A stretch of DNA of 43,458 nt from Acetobacter indonesiensis. Its GTDB lineage: Bacteria; Pseudomonadota; Alphaproteobacteria; Acetobacterales; Acetobacteraceae. The stretch is from the NCBI RefSeq assembly GCF_000963945.1, contig NZ_BAMW01000003.1, forward strand, positions 1 through 43,458. Reading direction: 5' to 3'. This document shows positions 26,465 through 36,689 of the stretch, piece after piece; within the stretch, counting starts at the first letter, position 1, and each line of letters begins with the position of its first letter. The translations under genes were made by a program, and so were the position numbers. Under the pieces are notes generated by a model. The model saw only the letters and a list, made by a program, of their open reading frames with translations. It was not told the DNA's origin and did no database searches.

Positions 26465-27075
26465 TACAAAACACCTCCGAGATATACGATGGAGAAAACA
26501 CAGACCCAAACAAGGTCAAGAAAATGCCAGAACAGACTTAAGCATGCAATGCGACGTTCCATTACAGCATTAAGACCAAACTTGGAGACCTGGTGCATAA
26601 TAACACCAAGCCACAGCAGGCCCATAGTAACGTGCAAGCCATGCGTGCCTACCAAGCCGAAATAAGCTGACAAGAATGCGCTACGACCAGGGCCTGCATT
26701 TTCAGCAATCAGATGGCTGAATTCATGCACTTCCATGCCGATAAAAGCCAGACCGAGCAAGAAAGTAAGAGCCAACCATGCCAGAGCACCACCCTTATTC
26801 TGTTTATGCACATTGATAACAGCCACACCAAAGGTGAAGCTGCTCAAAAGCAGAAAAAGAGTTTCTACAGCAACATAGTTTAGGTCAAAGAGCTGCTTGG
26901 CGCCCGGAGCCCCTGCTGTAGCATTAGCCAACACCCCAAATGTTGCAAAAAGAGATGCAAAAATAAGGCAGTCGGTCATCAGATACAGCCAGAAGCCTAC
27001 AATAGTCTTCTTGCTGTCATCATGTGCGTGATGATGTGCACCGTCATCTGCATGAATAGAAGAGACGCTACTCAT
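26464..27075 (-). CDS. cyoC: Ubiquinol oxidase subunit III
   Basis: The 203-residue protein has five membrane helices, matching CyoC, the short form of haem-copper oxidase subunit III. Features are GFWLYLMTDCLIFASLFA, EVHEFSHLIAEN and GLVGTHGLHVTMGLLWLG. A His-rich N-terminus precedes the first helix. The start codon overlaps the cyoB stop (TAATG), and its stop overlaps the cyoD start, so all are translationally coupled. Confidence 0.95.
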   Translation of the reverse strand: MSSVSSIHADDGAHHHAHDDSKKTIVGFWLYLMTDCLIFASLFATFGVLANATAGAPGAKQLFDLNYVAVETLFLLLSSFTFGVAVINVHKQNKGGALAWLALTFLLGLAFIGMEVHEFSHLIAENAGPGRSAFLSAYFGLVGTHGLHVTMGLLWLGVIMHQVSKFGLNAVMERRIACLSLFWHFLDLVWVCVFSIVYLGGVL

Positions 27076-29051
27076 TATACACCTCCCTTAGCAGCATGAG
27101 CATACTGAGCTTCGATACGCTCAACTTCAGCCGCAGGAACATAGTAGTCCGTATCCATATCGTACGTTCGAACGATAAATGTCGCGATTGCACCAACAAA
27201 GCCAATGATTGCCAGCCACCAGATGTGCCAGACAAGCGCGAAGCACATAATGAAGCCAAAGATCGCAATAATGAAGCCCGTGCCTGTATTGCGCGGCATA
27301 TGAATATCTTCATATGGACGTACAGTGTTGGGGTCTATTCCGGCCTTCTTGTCATCCCAATGCTGTTCCAAAGACGTAACAACGGGGGTATGGGCAAAGT
27401 TATAGAACGGAACAGGTGAATGCGTAGCCCATTCAAGACTGCGACCTTCCCAAGGATCGCCTGTTACATCGGCATTGATTTTGCGGTCGCGGATGCTGAC
27501 GGCAAGCTGGATAAGAATAGCGACAGTTCCGATACCGATAAGAACAGCACCAACAAAAGCCACGTTCAGATAAGGTACCCAGTCAGGCTGGTTAAAGTGG
27601 TTCAGACGACGTGTCATACCCTTGAAACCGAGCACGTACATTGGGGTCCAGGCAAGCCAGTAACCAATGAACCAGAACCAGAAGGCAATTTTACCCCAGG
27701 TTTCGTTTAACGTGAAGCCAAATGCTTTAGGGAACCAGAAGTTCAGACCGGCAAACAGAGCAAAAACAACGCCACCGATAATCACGTTATGGAAGTGAGC
27801 AACCAAGAACAGACTGTTGTGAACAACGAAGTCAACACCCGGAATAGCAAGCATAACGCCTGTCATACCACCGAAAGCAAAGGTCGCCATAAAGCCAATC
27901 GACCAAAGCATTGAGGAGTGATAGCGAATACGGCCCTTATACATGGTGAAGAGCCAGTTAAAGAGCTTAACACCGGTCGGGATAGAAATAAGAGAAGTCA
28001 TAATGCCGAAAAAGGCATTAACGTCCGCACCGGAACCCATTGTGAAGAAGTGGTGAAGCCAGACAAAGAAAGATAGCACACCAATGGAGCAGGTTGCATA
28101 AACCATGCCCTTATAACCAAACAGCGGTTTGCCACTGAAAGTTGAAACAACTTCAGAATAGACACCAAAGGCAGGCAGAACAAGAACGTAAACTTCTGGA
28201 TGACCCCAAACCCAAATAAGGTTGATGTACATCATGGCGTTACCGCCAAGTTCGTTCGTGAAGAAGTGCATACCCAGCATACGGTCTGCAGAAAGCAGTG
28301 CCAAGGTTGCGGTAAGCACCGGGAAAATAGCAACGATAAGTATATTGGTAATGAGCGCTGTCCAGGTAAACACTGGCAGGCGCATGAAGGTCATGCCGGG
28401 AGCGCGCATTTTAAAGATGGTCATGATGAAGTTGATACCAGAGATCAAAGTACCCAGACCGGAAAGCTGGAGTGCCCAGATAAAGTAATCAACCCCGACT
28501 GTCGGGCTGTAACCCAGCTCTGACAATGGAGGGTAAGCCACCCAGCCTACAGCGGCAAAATCACCGATGAAGAGGGAGATCATGACCAGAATACCACCCA
28601 TAACTGTCAGCCAGAAGCTGAAGGAGTTAAGGAATGGGTATGCAACGTCTCGCGCGCCGATCTGGAGCGGCACAACAAAATTCATCAGACCAAGGATGAA
28701 TGGTGTCGCCACAAAAAAGATCATGATCACGCCGTGAGCCGTGAAGATCTGGTCATAATGATGCGGAGGCAAATAGCCTGCACCACCTGTTGCTGCCAGC
28801 GCTTGCTGAAGACGCATCATAAGTGCATCAGCAAACCCACGCAGCAGCATAACGACTGCAAACAAGATATACATAATGCCGATACGTTTATGATCGACAG
28901 ACGTAATCCAGTCAGTCCAAAGATATTGCCATTTGCCGTAATATGTAACGAGACCTAAAATGGCTACGCCTAGCAAGGCGACAACCACAAAGGTCCACAC
29001 GACGATTGGTTGATCGAGGGGTAACGCCTCGATGCCTAGTTTCCCTAGCAT
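27075..29051 (-). CDS. cyoB: Ubiquinol oxidase subunit I (haem-copper)
   Basis: The 658-residue core subunit carries the low-spin haem and the binuclear centre that reduces oxygen. Ligand motifs are [30 protein letters not shown] (CuB histidine and the cross-linked tyrosine), [10 protein letters not shown] (two CuB histidines) and [12 protein letters not shown] (both haem axial histidines). Fifteen or so helices are expected. It starts at the ATG at 29051, overlapping the cyoA stop as TGATG. Acetic acid bacteria use such bo3/ba3-type oxidases as main respiratory enzymes. Whether this copy is cyanide-tolerant cannot be read from the sequence. Confidence 0.96.
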   Translation of the reverse strand: MLGKLGIEALPLDQPIVVWTFVVVALLGVAILGLVTYYGKWQYLWTDWITSVDHKRIGIMYILFAVVMLLRGFADALMMRLQQALAATGGAGYLPPHHYDQIFTAHGVIMIFFVATPFILGLMNFVVPLQIGARDVAYPFLNSFSFWLTVMGGILVMISLFIGDFAAVGWVAYPPLSELGYSPTVGVDYFIWALQLSGLGTLISGINFIMTIFKMRAPGMTFMRLPVFTWTALITNILIVAIFPVLTATLALLSADRMLGMHFFTNELGGNAMMYINLIWVWGHPEVYVLVLPAFGVYSEVVSTFSGKPLFGYKGMVYATCSIGVLSFFVWLHHFFTMGSGADVNAFFGIMTSLISIPTGVKLFNWLFTMYKGRIRYHSSMLWSIGFMATFAFGGMTGVMLAIPGVDFVVHNSLFLVAHFHNVIIGGVVFALFAGLNFWFPKAFGFTLNETWGKIAFWFWFIGYWLAWTPMYVLGFKGMTRRLNHFNQPDWVPYLNVAFVGAVLIGIGTVAILIQLAVSIRDRKINADVTGDPWEGRSLEWATHSPVPFYNFAHTPVVTSLEQHWDDKKAGIDPNTVRPYEDIHMPRNTGTGFIIAIFGFIMCFALVWHIWWLAIIGFVGAIATFIVRTYDMDTDYYVPAAEVERIEAQYAHAAKGGV

Positions 29052-29965
29052 CAATGGTTCTCCATAACTACGCTACCGGATTGCGTGCAGTGGGACACAT
29101 CACCCTCGCGGCGCAATGAGTTTTCCTGAGTGCAGTCATATTGCGTTGTAATTGCCTGAAAAAGTTCAGACTTTACCGAGCCATAAACTGTTTCTGGGTT
29201 GTCTTCACTATCTTTGCGCAATGCCAGATAAGCTGTGTCATCCAGAGCGTTTGTAGAGTTATGTGCGTCTTTCACCCACGCGTTAAACTGCTCATCGGTC
29301 TGCACATGAGCCGGGAAGTGCATACCAGAGAAGCCTGGGCCACTAAACGCAGTAGAGCGACCTGGGTAAGTCCCAACTTCGGTACCCATAAGATGAAGCT
29401 GTGTTTCCATACCGGCCATGGCGTAAATTTGGCTGCCAAGCTGAGGAATGAAAAAGGAGTTCATGTTAGAATCGGACGTTAAATGAAAATTGATTGGCCG
29501 ATTTACAGGAATATTGAGGACATTCACTGTCGCCACACCATATTGTGGGTAAATGAAGAGCCACTTCCAATTCAATGCAACGACATCAACCTCAACTGCG
29601 GCAGCGGCAGAGTCGAGTTTTCTGTATGGATCAAGCGCATGTGTCGTAACCCAGATCCGCCACCCCAGAAAGGCTACGATTGCTATGGGGATACCCCACA
29701 CGACAATTTCAATTGCCGTAGAGTGGTGCCATGTGGGATCGTGCTTAGCGTTAGGATTACTTGCTCTGTAATGCCACGCAAAAAACAGCGACAATGCCAC
29801 AACAGGAATAACCACACACAACATGACACCCATGCTGAGCAATATAAGGTTCTTTTCCTGCTCACCAACTGAACCTTTAGGATTCAGCAATTCCAAATCG
29901 CTACAGCCACTCAATGCTAAAGTGGCCATAAGCAATAGTAAATACTTGCCCTTACTATACGACAT
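29051..29965 (-). CDS. cyoA: Ubiquinol oxidase subunit II (lipoprotein)
   Basis: The 304-residue protein begins with a lipoprotein signal with lipobox LSGC near residues 18-21, followed by two membrane helices and a periplasmic cupredoxin domain ([46 protein letters not shown]). It lacks the CuA cysteine pair, as expected for a quinol oxidase rather than cytochrome c oxidase. It is the first gene of cyoABCD. The 3' end has an unusual tail with two cysteines ([16 protein letters not shown]). Confidence 0.95.
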   Translation of the reverse strand: MSYSKGKYLLLLMATLALSGCSDLELLNPKGSVGEQEKNLILLSMGVMLCVVIPVVALSLFFAWHYRASNPNAKHDPTWHHSTAIEIVVWGIPIAIVAFLGWRIWVTTHALDPYRKLDSAAAAVEVDVVALNWKWLFIYPQYGVATVNVLNIPVNRPINFHLTSDSNMNSFFIPQLGSQIYAMAGMETQLHLMGTEVGTYPGRSTAFSGPGFSGMHFPAHVQTDEQFNAWVKDAHNSTNALDDTAYLALRKDSEDNPETVYGSVKSELFQAITTQYDCTQENSLRREGDVSHCTQSGSVVMENH

Positions 29966-30630
29966 CGCGTCCTCTCTTCGGATCTACGCGCCTTCTCAAG
30001 CCATACAAAAACTGGCTTTCACAGAAGACTTTAAGTGACCGCCTATCCATTTCGATCACACCTTCCCTTCAAACATCTTTCCAGCGCGGTCACCCCACAA
30101 AAAGCAGGACCACGCAAACACCAGGACAACTCAGAATCAGTCACAAAATGCATGGATTGATTCTTTCAATACCCCTATACTCTTCTTTTAAACAAAAGAC
30201 ATATACCATACAAGATTTCAGCTATGCCAAAACAATCCTCCTCGTTTTTCATCGAAAAAAAATTTGCTTATGCCAAATTATTAGAAATAAAATTCTATAC
30301 AACAAATGATTTTAGAATAAGAAACAATAAAATTATGATATTAACTTTGATTTTTATATAATTAGATTTGTTTATAATTTATAATTATTGTTTTTCCTAT
30401 TTTTTATAGAAAAATTTCTTTTTTGACCAAGCTTTTTGTGTTATATTTTGTTTTGTATCTTTTTTTTGCATACATTTGCTATTGAAAAATAAAATACAAT
30501 CCTCTAAGTAGGAATCGTCCTATTCCTTCGCACGGTTAGGACATCAACTTAGTCGTAGGGTGGTGTAATACCGGTTACACCACCCTACTCTAGTGAGAGC
30601 AAACCTCTTCAGGATTCGTAAGTCTAAAGC
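29966..30630. other. A+T-rich divergent control region between cyoA and the peroxiredoxin-like gene
   Basis: No gene is evident in about 665 bp. It must hold the promoter of the cyo operon (minus) and of the gene at 30631 (plus). From about 30220 to 30500 the sequence is almost all A and T with poly-T runs. At 30511-30524 TAGGA and TCCTA flank ATCG, and at 30555-30588 there is a perfect long inverted repeat. Confidence 0.6.
30555..30588. promoter_or_regulatory. Perfect 14-bp inverted repeat upstream of the peroxiredoxin-like gene
   Basis: GTAGGGTGGTGTAA and TTACACCACCCTAC flank TACCGG. The repeat ends 42 bp before the ATG at 30631. No T-tract follows on the plus strand, and the site lies in a divergent region, so an operator is as likely as a terminator of an unseen small RNA. 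Confidence 0.55.
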
Positions 30631-31224
30631 ATGCAGGCACCTCTATGTCTTGGCGATCAGGCTCCTCTATTTTCTGCACGCTCGACAGAAGGTGATTTCT
30701 CATTAGACAATTTTCCCGGGCACTGGCTGTTTTTATTGTTTTGTCACGAAGCTTTTGATGCAATTGCAACCACAGAAATTGTTTCATTAAGCGGCAACAT
30801 CGGTCTTTTCTCTAAAAAAAAATGTCAGCCGCTTATAATAACTGGCAGTAGCCTATTTTCAAATCTTGCATGGCTTCATTCCATTCATCACCACAATACT
30901 GTTGAAATGGATTTACCTATTATTGAAGATCCAACTTATGAAATTTTTAACGCTTATCAATGCCATAACTATAAAAAGAAAAACCGCTCTTTTTTCTTAA
31001 TAGACTCAATGAACAACATTAGATGGGTATGCCATTACCCATCTAATGTTGGGCTTGATATAGAAGAAATTTTAAGAACTCTTACTGCATTACAACATAA
31101 TGACCAGAATAACACACTAAGCCCTGCTGACTGGCACCCAGGAGAGCCAAATATTTTTCACACAGTATCAGACAGAAAAACCATGATCTCCATGGGAGAG
31201 AAATGGTTTTATTGCCTACAGTGA
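30631..31224 (+). CDS. Peroxiredoxin-like protein lacking the peroxidatic cysteine
   Basis: The 197-residue protein aligns by eye with 1-Cys peroxiredoxins (AhpC/TSA, Prx6 type): LGDQAPLFSARSTEGDFSLDNF, then HWLFLLFCHEAFDAIATTE, then SSLFSNLAWLHSI and DLPIIEDPTYEIFNAYQC. At the active site the usual PVCTTE reads AIATTE, so the peroxidatic cysteine is an alanine, while a cysteine occurs earlier in LFCHE. Peroxidase activity by the normal route is therefore unlikely; a binding or sensing role is possible. The gene is much richer in A+T than the neighbouring synthetase and overlaps its 3' end by 9 bp, tail to tail. Confidence 0.75.
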   Translation: MQAPLCLGDQAPLFSARSTEGDFSLDNFPGHWLFLLFCHEAFDAIATTEIVSLSGNIGLFSKKKCQPLIITGSSLFSNLAWLHSIHHHNTVEMDLPIIEDPTYEIFNAYQCHNYKKKNRSFFLIDSMNNIRWVCHYPSNVGLDIEEILRTLTALQHNDQNNTLSPADWHPGEPNIFHTVSDRKTMISMGEKWFYCLQ

Positions 31225-32991
31225 AATCTGCTTCCTCAGAATTTTTCCTGAACGCGTCGTTGGTAGCTGCGCCACAAAGTGTACGTCTTTAAGGCCTACC
31301 CACTTCCCTATTGTCTGGTTAACCTGCCCTATAATCTCAGAACGCATTACACTCATATTGGCCGCGTACTGTGGAGCGACAACAACGTAAGCAACAGGCC
31401 GCTGCCCCCTAAGGGCATCAGAGATAGCAACAACCGCGCAGGCGTAAACGGCTGGGTGGGACGAAATAATTTCCTCAATCTGCACACCTGAAATACGACG
31501 CCCCGCTACCTTAATCACGTCATCAGAACGCCCCAGCATATGAACCGCACGATCTGCGGTGATCGTGCCTTCATCAAACGTGCGGTAATAATAACCTGAT
31601 TCATCACAATAACTTGCAGGGACCATGATGTTACCACTCTGCCAAACACCCGCAAGACAACCGGGCGGCAGAGGCAGTTTCAGGGCAATTTCTCCACCCG
31701 GCTCCTCTGGCACAGAAGGCATAATAGCTGGAAAAAACCCTGGTACTGGTCGCCCAATATCATTCATGAGCGCTTTTGGTTCCTGTTCCGGCAGGCCGAA
31801 AAAATGCGCTGTAATGCTCCACCCGGTTTCTGTCTGCCACCAATGGTTGACCACGGGCCTTTGGAAATACGAACGTGCCCATCCTAACAATGTGGGCTCA
31901 GCATATTCGCCAGCAACAAAAATACGGGCAAGTTCTGGTAAAAGCACGCCGGCAAGATTACGGCTTTCCTGCCGTATAACCCGCAATTGAGTGGGTGTTG
32001 TAAACAGGCACTTTACCGCATGATCTTGGCACAGCATTCGCATAGCTGAGGCCGAAACATTGCCCTCCACAACAAGACTGGTGCATCCACTCAGCAACGG
32101 TGCGTACACACCGTAAGAATGCCCGACCACCCAACCAAGGTCAGAGGTTGTAAAAAAGACATCACCCGGTTTGCAGTCATAAATTAACGGCATGGACAAG
32201 GCCAATGCAACCGCATGGCCACCATTGTCGCGCACAATGCCCTTGGGTTTACCTGTGGTGCCAGACGTATGAAGAATATAAAGCGGGTCTTCAGAATGAA
32301 CGGGGACAGGCGCTACAGGGGTGGACTGTTCCAGACTATAAAAATCATGATCGCGCACGGGCAGTAAGGGCGCCGGGCAGGCCTCACGTTGTGCAATAAC
32401 GCAAGCCTTGGGCTTATACGCAGCAATACGCAAAGCATCATTTAAGATCGGCATGGCCGGAAGAGCCGTTTGCCCCTGAAAGCTGCAACTGGCAATGATA
32501 ATAACCTTAGGAGCAACATCTTCAATCCGGCCTGCAAGTTCTGCCGCTGCGTACCCGGCAAAAACCACAACATGCACAGCGCCCAGACGGGCACAGGCCA
32601 ACATGGCGATTGCAGTCTCAACGAGTGTGGGCATGGCGATCAGAACGCGATCCCCCTTTTCCACACCAAGAGCACGCAGGCCACCAGCAAACCCGGCTAC
32701 CCTGCCCTGCAACTCTCTATACGTGACCACCTGCTGCTCTTTGGTGGCACAGGAACGCCAGATAAAAGCCGTCTGCGTGCCTCGTCCCTGCTCAACGTGC
32801 CGATCTATGGCGTTGTAGCAGGTATTGAGGACGCCACCGGCAAACCAGTCATGCCAGCCGTCTGCACGGTTCTGGCAGGCAATGGTAGGAGCCTGCTGCC
32901 ATGTGATACGTTGCGCGGCCTCTAACCAGAACGCTTCTGGTTGGTTTAAGGCGGCATCCGCCATTGCCTCGTATGTTGTCCATGGCAGCAT
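31216..32991 (-). CDS. Acyl-CoA synthetase (acetyl/propionyl-CoA ligase type)
   Basis: The 591-residue AMP-forming ligase resembles PrpE/Acs. It has the P-loop YILHTSGTTGKPKGIVRD, SDLGWVVGHSYGVYAPL, VNHWWQTETGW, the hinge region GRSDDVIKVAGRR and the catalytic lysine in PTTRSGKILRK near the C-terminus. These enzymes convert a short carboxylic acid, ATP and CoA to acyl-CoA. It starts 15 bp after the flavoprotein gene, with AAAGGAGA upstream, so it appears to be the last gene of the Nit1C operon. That suggests that the acid released by the nitrilase is activated here. The substrate is inferred, and acetate or propionate are the likeliest. Confidence 0.88.
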   Translation of the reverse strand: MLPWTTYEAMADAALNQPEAFWLEAAQRITWQQAPTIACQNRADGWHDWFAGGVLNTCYNAIDRHVEQGRGTQTAFIWRSCATKEQQVVTYRELQGRVAGFAGGLRALGVEKGDRVLIAMPTLVETAIAMLACARLGAVHVVVFAGYAAAELAGRIEDVAPKVIIIASCSFQGQTALPAMPILNDALRIAAYKPKACVIAQREACPAPLLPVRDHDFYSLEQSTPVAPVPVHSEDPLYILHTSGTTGKPKGIVRDNGGHAVALALSMPLIYDCKPGDVFFTTSDLGWVVGHSYGVYAPLLSGCTSLVVEGNVSASAMRMLCQDHAVKCLFTTPTQLRVIRQESRNLAGVLLPELARIFVAGEYAEPTLLGWARSYFQRPVVNHWWQTETGWSITAHFFGLPEQEPKALMNDIGRPVPGFFPAIMPSVPEEPGGEIALKLPLPPGCLAGVWQSGNIMVPASYCDESGYYYRTFDEGTITADRAVHMLGRSDDVIKVAGRRISGVQIEEIISSHPAVYACAVVAISDALRGQRPVAYVVVAPQYAANMSVMRSEIIGQVNQTIGKWVGLKDVHFVAQLPTTRSGKILRKQISL

Positions 32992-33006
32992 AATGCCGAC
33001 TCTCCT

Positions 33007-34254
33007 TTAGGCTACAGGCACATCTTTTCCGGTAATCTGGCTTGCCAGCCACGCAGCATCACGCGAGACACCGGAGAAACGACCTGACCCCCATGTATGC
33101 AACCAGGGTAGGCCGAGAAAATAGAAGCCCGGCAGATCTGTAACACCCCTATGCCATACGGGCTTATTTGCGCCATTGAACACAGGAACATCAATCCAGC
33201 GATAATCCGGACGGAAACCGATGCACCAGATGATTGAGGTAATACCAGCGGCTTTTAAATCCAGTGGCGTATTGCTCCCGTCTGGTTGCCACACGGGCAC
33301 ATAAGGGTCTTCAACCGGTGCGCTTATGCCTTCACGCGCAATATACGCATCAATGGATTTTTTAATATCTGCATTTGTTTTATCAGCATCATCAAGGTTT
33401 TCTGTCAGATCTGGCAGAAAATGCGCTACCTCATCCCGAATGGTCTCGAGCGTTCCGTGCAGCCCCACACCGTTTTTCGCAAAAAGACGTAAGTCCAGAT
33501 CATGGCCACCGTTTCGGCCTGTTACGTAATGGTTTGTTTTATCACGCGCACCATCACGCAACGGGTGATTTTCTACCGTTAAGTCATAAAACTTCATATC
33601 TGCCAGCCAGTCCACAACATCTTTCCCACGATAGAAGCGGGACACACGCGGAGCGGAACCGACACACAGATGCACTTTACGCTTTTCTAAAAACAGATCT
33701 TCGACAATTTGCGCACCAGACTGACCGCTACCTACAACCAGCACAGCTCCTTCTGGGAGTTGGTCTGCATTACGGTAATCTTGTGAATGCACCTGATAAA
33801 TAGAAGACTCAATTGCGCTGGCATAACCGGGAATAACCGCATCCTGATATGCGCCAGAGGCAATTACAACGTGTTGCGCGAGCCATACGGTGCCGCCCGC
33901 CACAACACGATACCCACCACCGTCCTGCCGGGTGATGGACGTAACAGGCGTGTGCTCATGCAATGGGGGTGCAAAAGAATTTACGAAACCTTTTACGTAC
34001 TCAATAATTTCCTGCTTTACCATAAACCCGTGCGGGTCTTTTCCTGTGTACGGGTGGCCAGGCAATTCACATTGCCAGTTGGGAGTAACAAGGCAGAAAT
34101 TATCCCATCGTTCATCATCCCACGAATGACAGGCTGTTTTAGCTTCAAAAACGATATGCTCCACCTTTTCCCGGCAAAGGTACCAGCTCATGGAAAGGCC
34201 AGCTTGTCCACCGCCAACAATAATAACAGGAATGCTTTTTTCGGTCTGTGTCAT
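33007..34254 (-). CDS. Nit1C flavin-dependent oxidoreductase (MSMEG_0569 family)
   Basis: The 415-residue protein is an FMO-like flavoprotein. The FAD motif is VIIVGGGQAGLSMSWYL near residues 9-25, and a second nucleotide motif VLVVGSGQSGAQIVED lies near 168. SIIWCIGFRPDYRWID and FYFLGLPWLHTWGSGR near the end match the MSMEG_0569 family. It probably oxidises a nitrogen or carbon atom of the cluster's substrate with NAD(P)H and oxygen, but no reaction is proven. It lies 14 bp after the MSMEG_0570-type gene, within the Nit1C operon. Confidence 0.9.
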   Translation of the reverse strand: MTQTEKSIPVIIVGGGQAGLSMSWYLCREKVEHIVFEAKTACHSWDDERWDNFCLVTPNWQCELPGHPYTGKDPHGFMVKQEIIEYVKGFVNSFAPPLHEHTPVTSITRQDGGGYRVVAGGTVWLAQHVVIASGAYQDAVIPGYASAIESSIYQVHSQDYRNADQLPEGAVLVVGSGQSGAQIVEDLFLEKRKVHLCVGSAPRVSRFYRGKDVVDWLADMKFYDLTVENHPLRDGARDKTNHYVTGRNGGHDLDLRLFAKNGVGLHGTLETIRDEVAHFLPDLTENLDDADKTNADIKKSIDAYIAREGISAPVEDPYVPVWQPDGSNTPLDLKAAGITSIIWCIGFRPDYRWIDVPVFNGANKPVWHRGVTDLPGFYFLGLPWLHTWGSGRFSGVSRDAAWLASQITGKDVPVA

Positions 34255-34268
34255 AGCGAGATCCGTTT

Positions 34269-34556
34269 TTAGAAAGTGAGGGTTAGAACGCGTACTTGAG
34301 CGTCTGGTATAGTTGAAAACTGCGCGCAGGCTTGTTTAATACTGTGCAACTGCCCAAGGGCACGGCTACAGGGAAAACCATACCGCGCACGCACCCGCTC
34401 ACTGGCTTCGGTTAATGCGTCATTGGCTTTTTGTAAGAAATCAGGGAGTGTGTAATCCTGATTCTGCGTAAAGTAGTCCTGAATAACCAAAGAAGGAGAG
34501 TAACACTCAACCTCTTTTCCATCAGGCCAGCGCACACGAAATGTCATTTCAGGCAT
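34269..34556 (-). CDS. MSMEG_0570 family small protein of Nit1C
   Basis: The 95-residue protein starts MPEMTFRVRWPDGKEVECYS, the characteristic N-terminus of the MSMEG_0570 family, and contains KANDALTEASERVRARYGFPCSRAL. Members are called nitrogen-starvation-response proteins in databases; no activity is known to me. I choose the ATG at 34556, which overlaps the glycosyltransferase stop by 8 bp, because family members begin MPEM. It is always seen with the other Nit1C genes in my recollection. Confidence 0.88.
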   Translation of the reverse strand: MPEMTFRVRWPDGKEVECYSPSLVIQDYFTQNQDYTLPDFLQKANDALTEASERVRARYGFPCSRALGQLHSIKQACAQFSTIPDAQVRVLTLTF

Positions 34557-35721
34557 GGGTAGAAACTTCTTGATTGGGGGCACTGGTGTGAGAAAAACCC
34601 GCCAGATGCCGGTAAACAGGAAAATGACGCGCTGCCACTGCTTGCCATGTAAAGCGACTGGCAGTGGCAGGGCCTTTCACGCTAAAGCGCTCTTGATTTT
34701 GCGGTGTCAGGGCATCACGCAGTGCCAAAAGCAGAGTATCGGGATGGCCTGAGCGGCACCACAGCACGTCTTCTGGTGCAAAATGTTCCGTAAAGGGCGG
34801 CATGTCTGGCACAATAACAGGTGTACCACAGGCCAAGGCCTCCAGCGGGCACAAGCCAAATCCTTCTGTGCTGGACGGATATGCCAGAACTGCCGCCTGC
34901 CGGTAAAAAGCGGGCATATCGTCCTCCGCCACGGGACCCGTGAGCGTGACATGTGCGCTCTCACCACTCTCCTTCTGGCGGGTATCAAACAGTGTGCGGT
35001 AGGAAGAGTGATCCAGAAGGGATGCACCACCTACCACAACCAGATGTAGGTCTGCGCCCTGTTGGCGTAGCGCGATAAAAGCATCAAGAAGCTGCACTGT
35101 GTTTTTACGGCGTTCCACCCCGCCCACAGCCAAGATAAGACGTTTACCAGACGGTAAATGGTAGCGTGCGCGAAGTGTCGCATCTTGAGTTGTGGGCAGA
35201 GAGGTAAAGCGTATGGGGTCAACCCCATTACCCACTACTGGCGCTTTTAAACCATACTGCTCGCTCAGGTGCTTTTCCCACACTGCGCTGACACTCAACA
35301 GACTTGTCGCCGCTGTAAACCCACGCTCTTGCCGGGCCGCAAGAAGAGGGTTGGTAAAACTGTCCAGATGATGCACCGTGCGCGCAAAAGCTTTTATTTT
35401 TCCCTCAGCTTGTAAATCAGCCAGAGCGTTGCTGCTGATGGGGTCTTGGGCATGCAGCACATCAAAAGTTCTGCCACGCAGGGCGTCTTTTATCTCGCCT
35501 ATGCGACGCTCCACCAGTGTGGGTAAATCCCTTTCTGGCACAGCAGGAATACACAAGGTGGCGCAACGCGGTGTACGAAAAAAACCTCTGCCGGTATCAT
35601 CCGGGGCAATGAGGGTAACATCATGCCAGGCATCATGCAGGGCTTCGGCCAGAGCCATGCCATGCACAACCCCACCACGCGGGTTAGTAGAATGGGTCAG
35701 AATACCAATGGACAACCTCAT
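34549..35721 (-). CDS. Nit1C glycosyltransferase, GT4 type (MSMEG_0565 family)
   Basis: The protein of about 390 residues has the GT-B fold of family 4: an N-terminal domain MRLSIGILTHSTNPRGGVVHG, a linker with VVGNGVDPIRF, then LILAVGGVERRKNT and the donor-binding EGFGLCPLEALACGTPVIVPD. It would transfer a sugar from a nucleotide donor to an unknown acceptor. The ATG at 35721 overlaps the AIR-synthase-like stop (ATGA). Its presence in a nitrilase cluster suggests that a glycosylated small molecule is built or processed. Confidence 0.9.
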   Translation of the reverse strand: MRLSIGILTHSTNPRGGVVHGMALAEALHDAWHDVTLIAPDDTGRGFFRTPRCATLCIPAVPERDLPTLVERRIGEIKDALRGRTFDVLHAQDPISSNALADLQAEGKIKAFARTVHHLDSFTNPLLAARQERGFTAATSLLSVSAVWEKHLSEQYGLKAPVVGNGVDPIRFTSLPTTQDATLRARYHLPSGKRLILAVGGVERRKNTVQLLDAFIALRQQGADLHLVVVGGASLLDHSSYRTLFDTRQKESGESAHVTLTGPVAEDDMPAFYRQAAVLAYPSSTEGFGLCPLEALACGTPVIVPDMPPFTEHFAPEDVLWCRSGHPDTLLLALRDALTPQNQERFSVKGPATASRFTWQAVAARHFPVYRHLAGFSHTSAPNQEVSTHA

Positions 35722-36689
35722 GCGCTCAACCCCATAAGCGGCGTTTGGGTCAGATCCCAAAAAGTTTCCACCTCATTGCCCCACTTTACGTCTAGGCGCT
35801 GTGTGGTGGTACACTGTCCAATAGCCTGTGCGGCAATACCGCGCTCCTGAAACCGATTGAGAATTTCAGAAACGTTTTCGGGCCGGGCCGTTAAAATATA
35901 ACCATAGCTAGGAAAGGCCGATAACCAGCGCTCCATAGGCACGTCGTCTGGCCGGGGCACGATATCGAGCGTAATGTTCATACCAACACCCGAACATTCT
36001 GCCAGCATAAGGGCCGTCCCCAATAGTCCCGCCATGCTAATGTCTTTAGCCGCATGGCTTAGGCCGTCTTCTGCAAGACGCGGCAGAACCTCCAGATCAT
36101 CCCGAAGACGGGCGCTCTCTTTTGTGCCGCACAGAGCGGAACTCGCATCCCAGAACGGATGCGGGTCATGCCAGCGGCCACGTAAATCTATAGCCGCAAT
36201 CAGCACTTCACCGGGTTGTGCATCAAAGCTGGTCAGTAGGCGGCATGCACGACCCAATATGGCAACCGAAAGCGAATTATGGGTGCTACGCATATTGGTA
36301 TGCCCACCAACAACAGGCACACCGTAAGTAGACGCACCATCTTGCAGGCCCTTGACCACCATGGCTGCGGCCTCAGAAGTCTCACTCCACACTGCATCAA
36401 CGACAGCTATGGGCCGCCCGCCCATCGCGGCAATGTCACTGGTATTGACCATGACACCGCAATACCCCGCAAACCATGGCATGGCCCGCACAAAGCTATC
36501 TTGAAAGCCCTCGCTGGCCAGCAGCAAATAGCCATCACCATCAGGAATGGCAGCGCAGTCATCTCCCAAGCGGATTGCTGTAGTGTTTGCCTGTGGCAAA
36601 AGGGCTGCAACTGCCGCAATATCCTGCTTGGCAGCCAAGGCACGGCTCTGCCTTAGCGTGCTCAGCAGCGCTTTCAAAGCTTCCGCCAT
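35718..36689 (-). CDS. Nit1C AIR synthase-like protein (sll0787 family)
   Basis: The 323-residue protein belongs to the PurM/AIR synthase-related superfamily, which uses ATP to activate an amide or similar oxygen. Motifs include AIRLGDDCAAIPDGDGYLLLA near residues 42-62, VMVNTSDIAAMGGRPIAVVD and VVGGHTNMRSTHNSLSVAILG. It is not the purine enzyme itself but the sll0787 family of Nit1C clusters. The ATG at 36689 overlaps the GNAT stop as TAATG. Confidence 0.9.
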   Translation of the reverse strand: MAEALKALLSTLRQSRALAAKQDIAAVAALLPQANTTAIRLGDDCAAIPDGDGYLLLASEGFQDSFVRAMPWFAGYCGVMVNTSDIAAMGGRPIAVVDAVWSETSEAAAMVVKGLQDGASTYGVPVVGGHTNMRSTHNSLSVAILGRACRLLTSFDAQPGEVLIAAIDLRGRWHDPHPFWDASSALCGTKESARLRDDLEVLPRLAEDGLSHAAKDISMAGLLGTALMLAECSGVGMNITLDIVPRPDDVPMERWLSAFPSYGYILTARPENVSEILNRFQERGIAAQAIGQCTTTQRLDVKWGNEVETFWDLTQTPLMGLSA

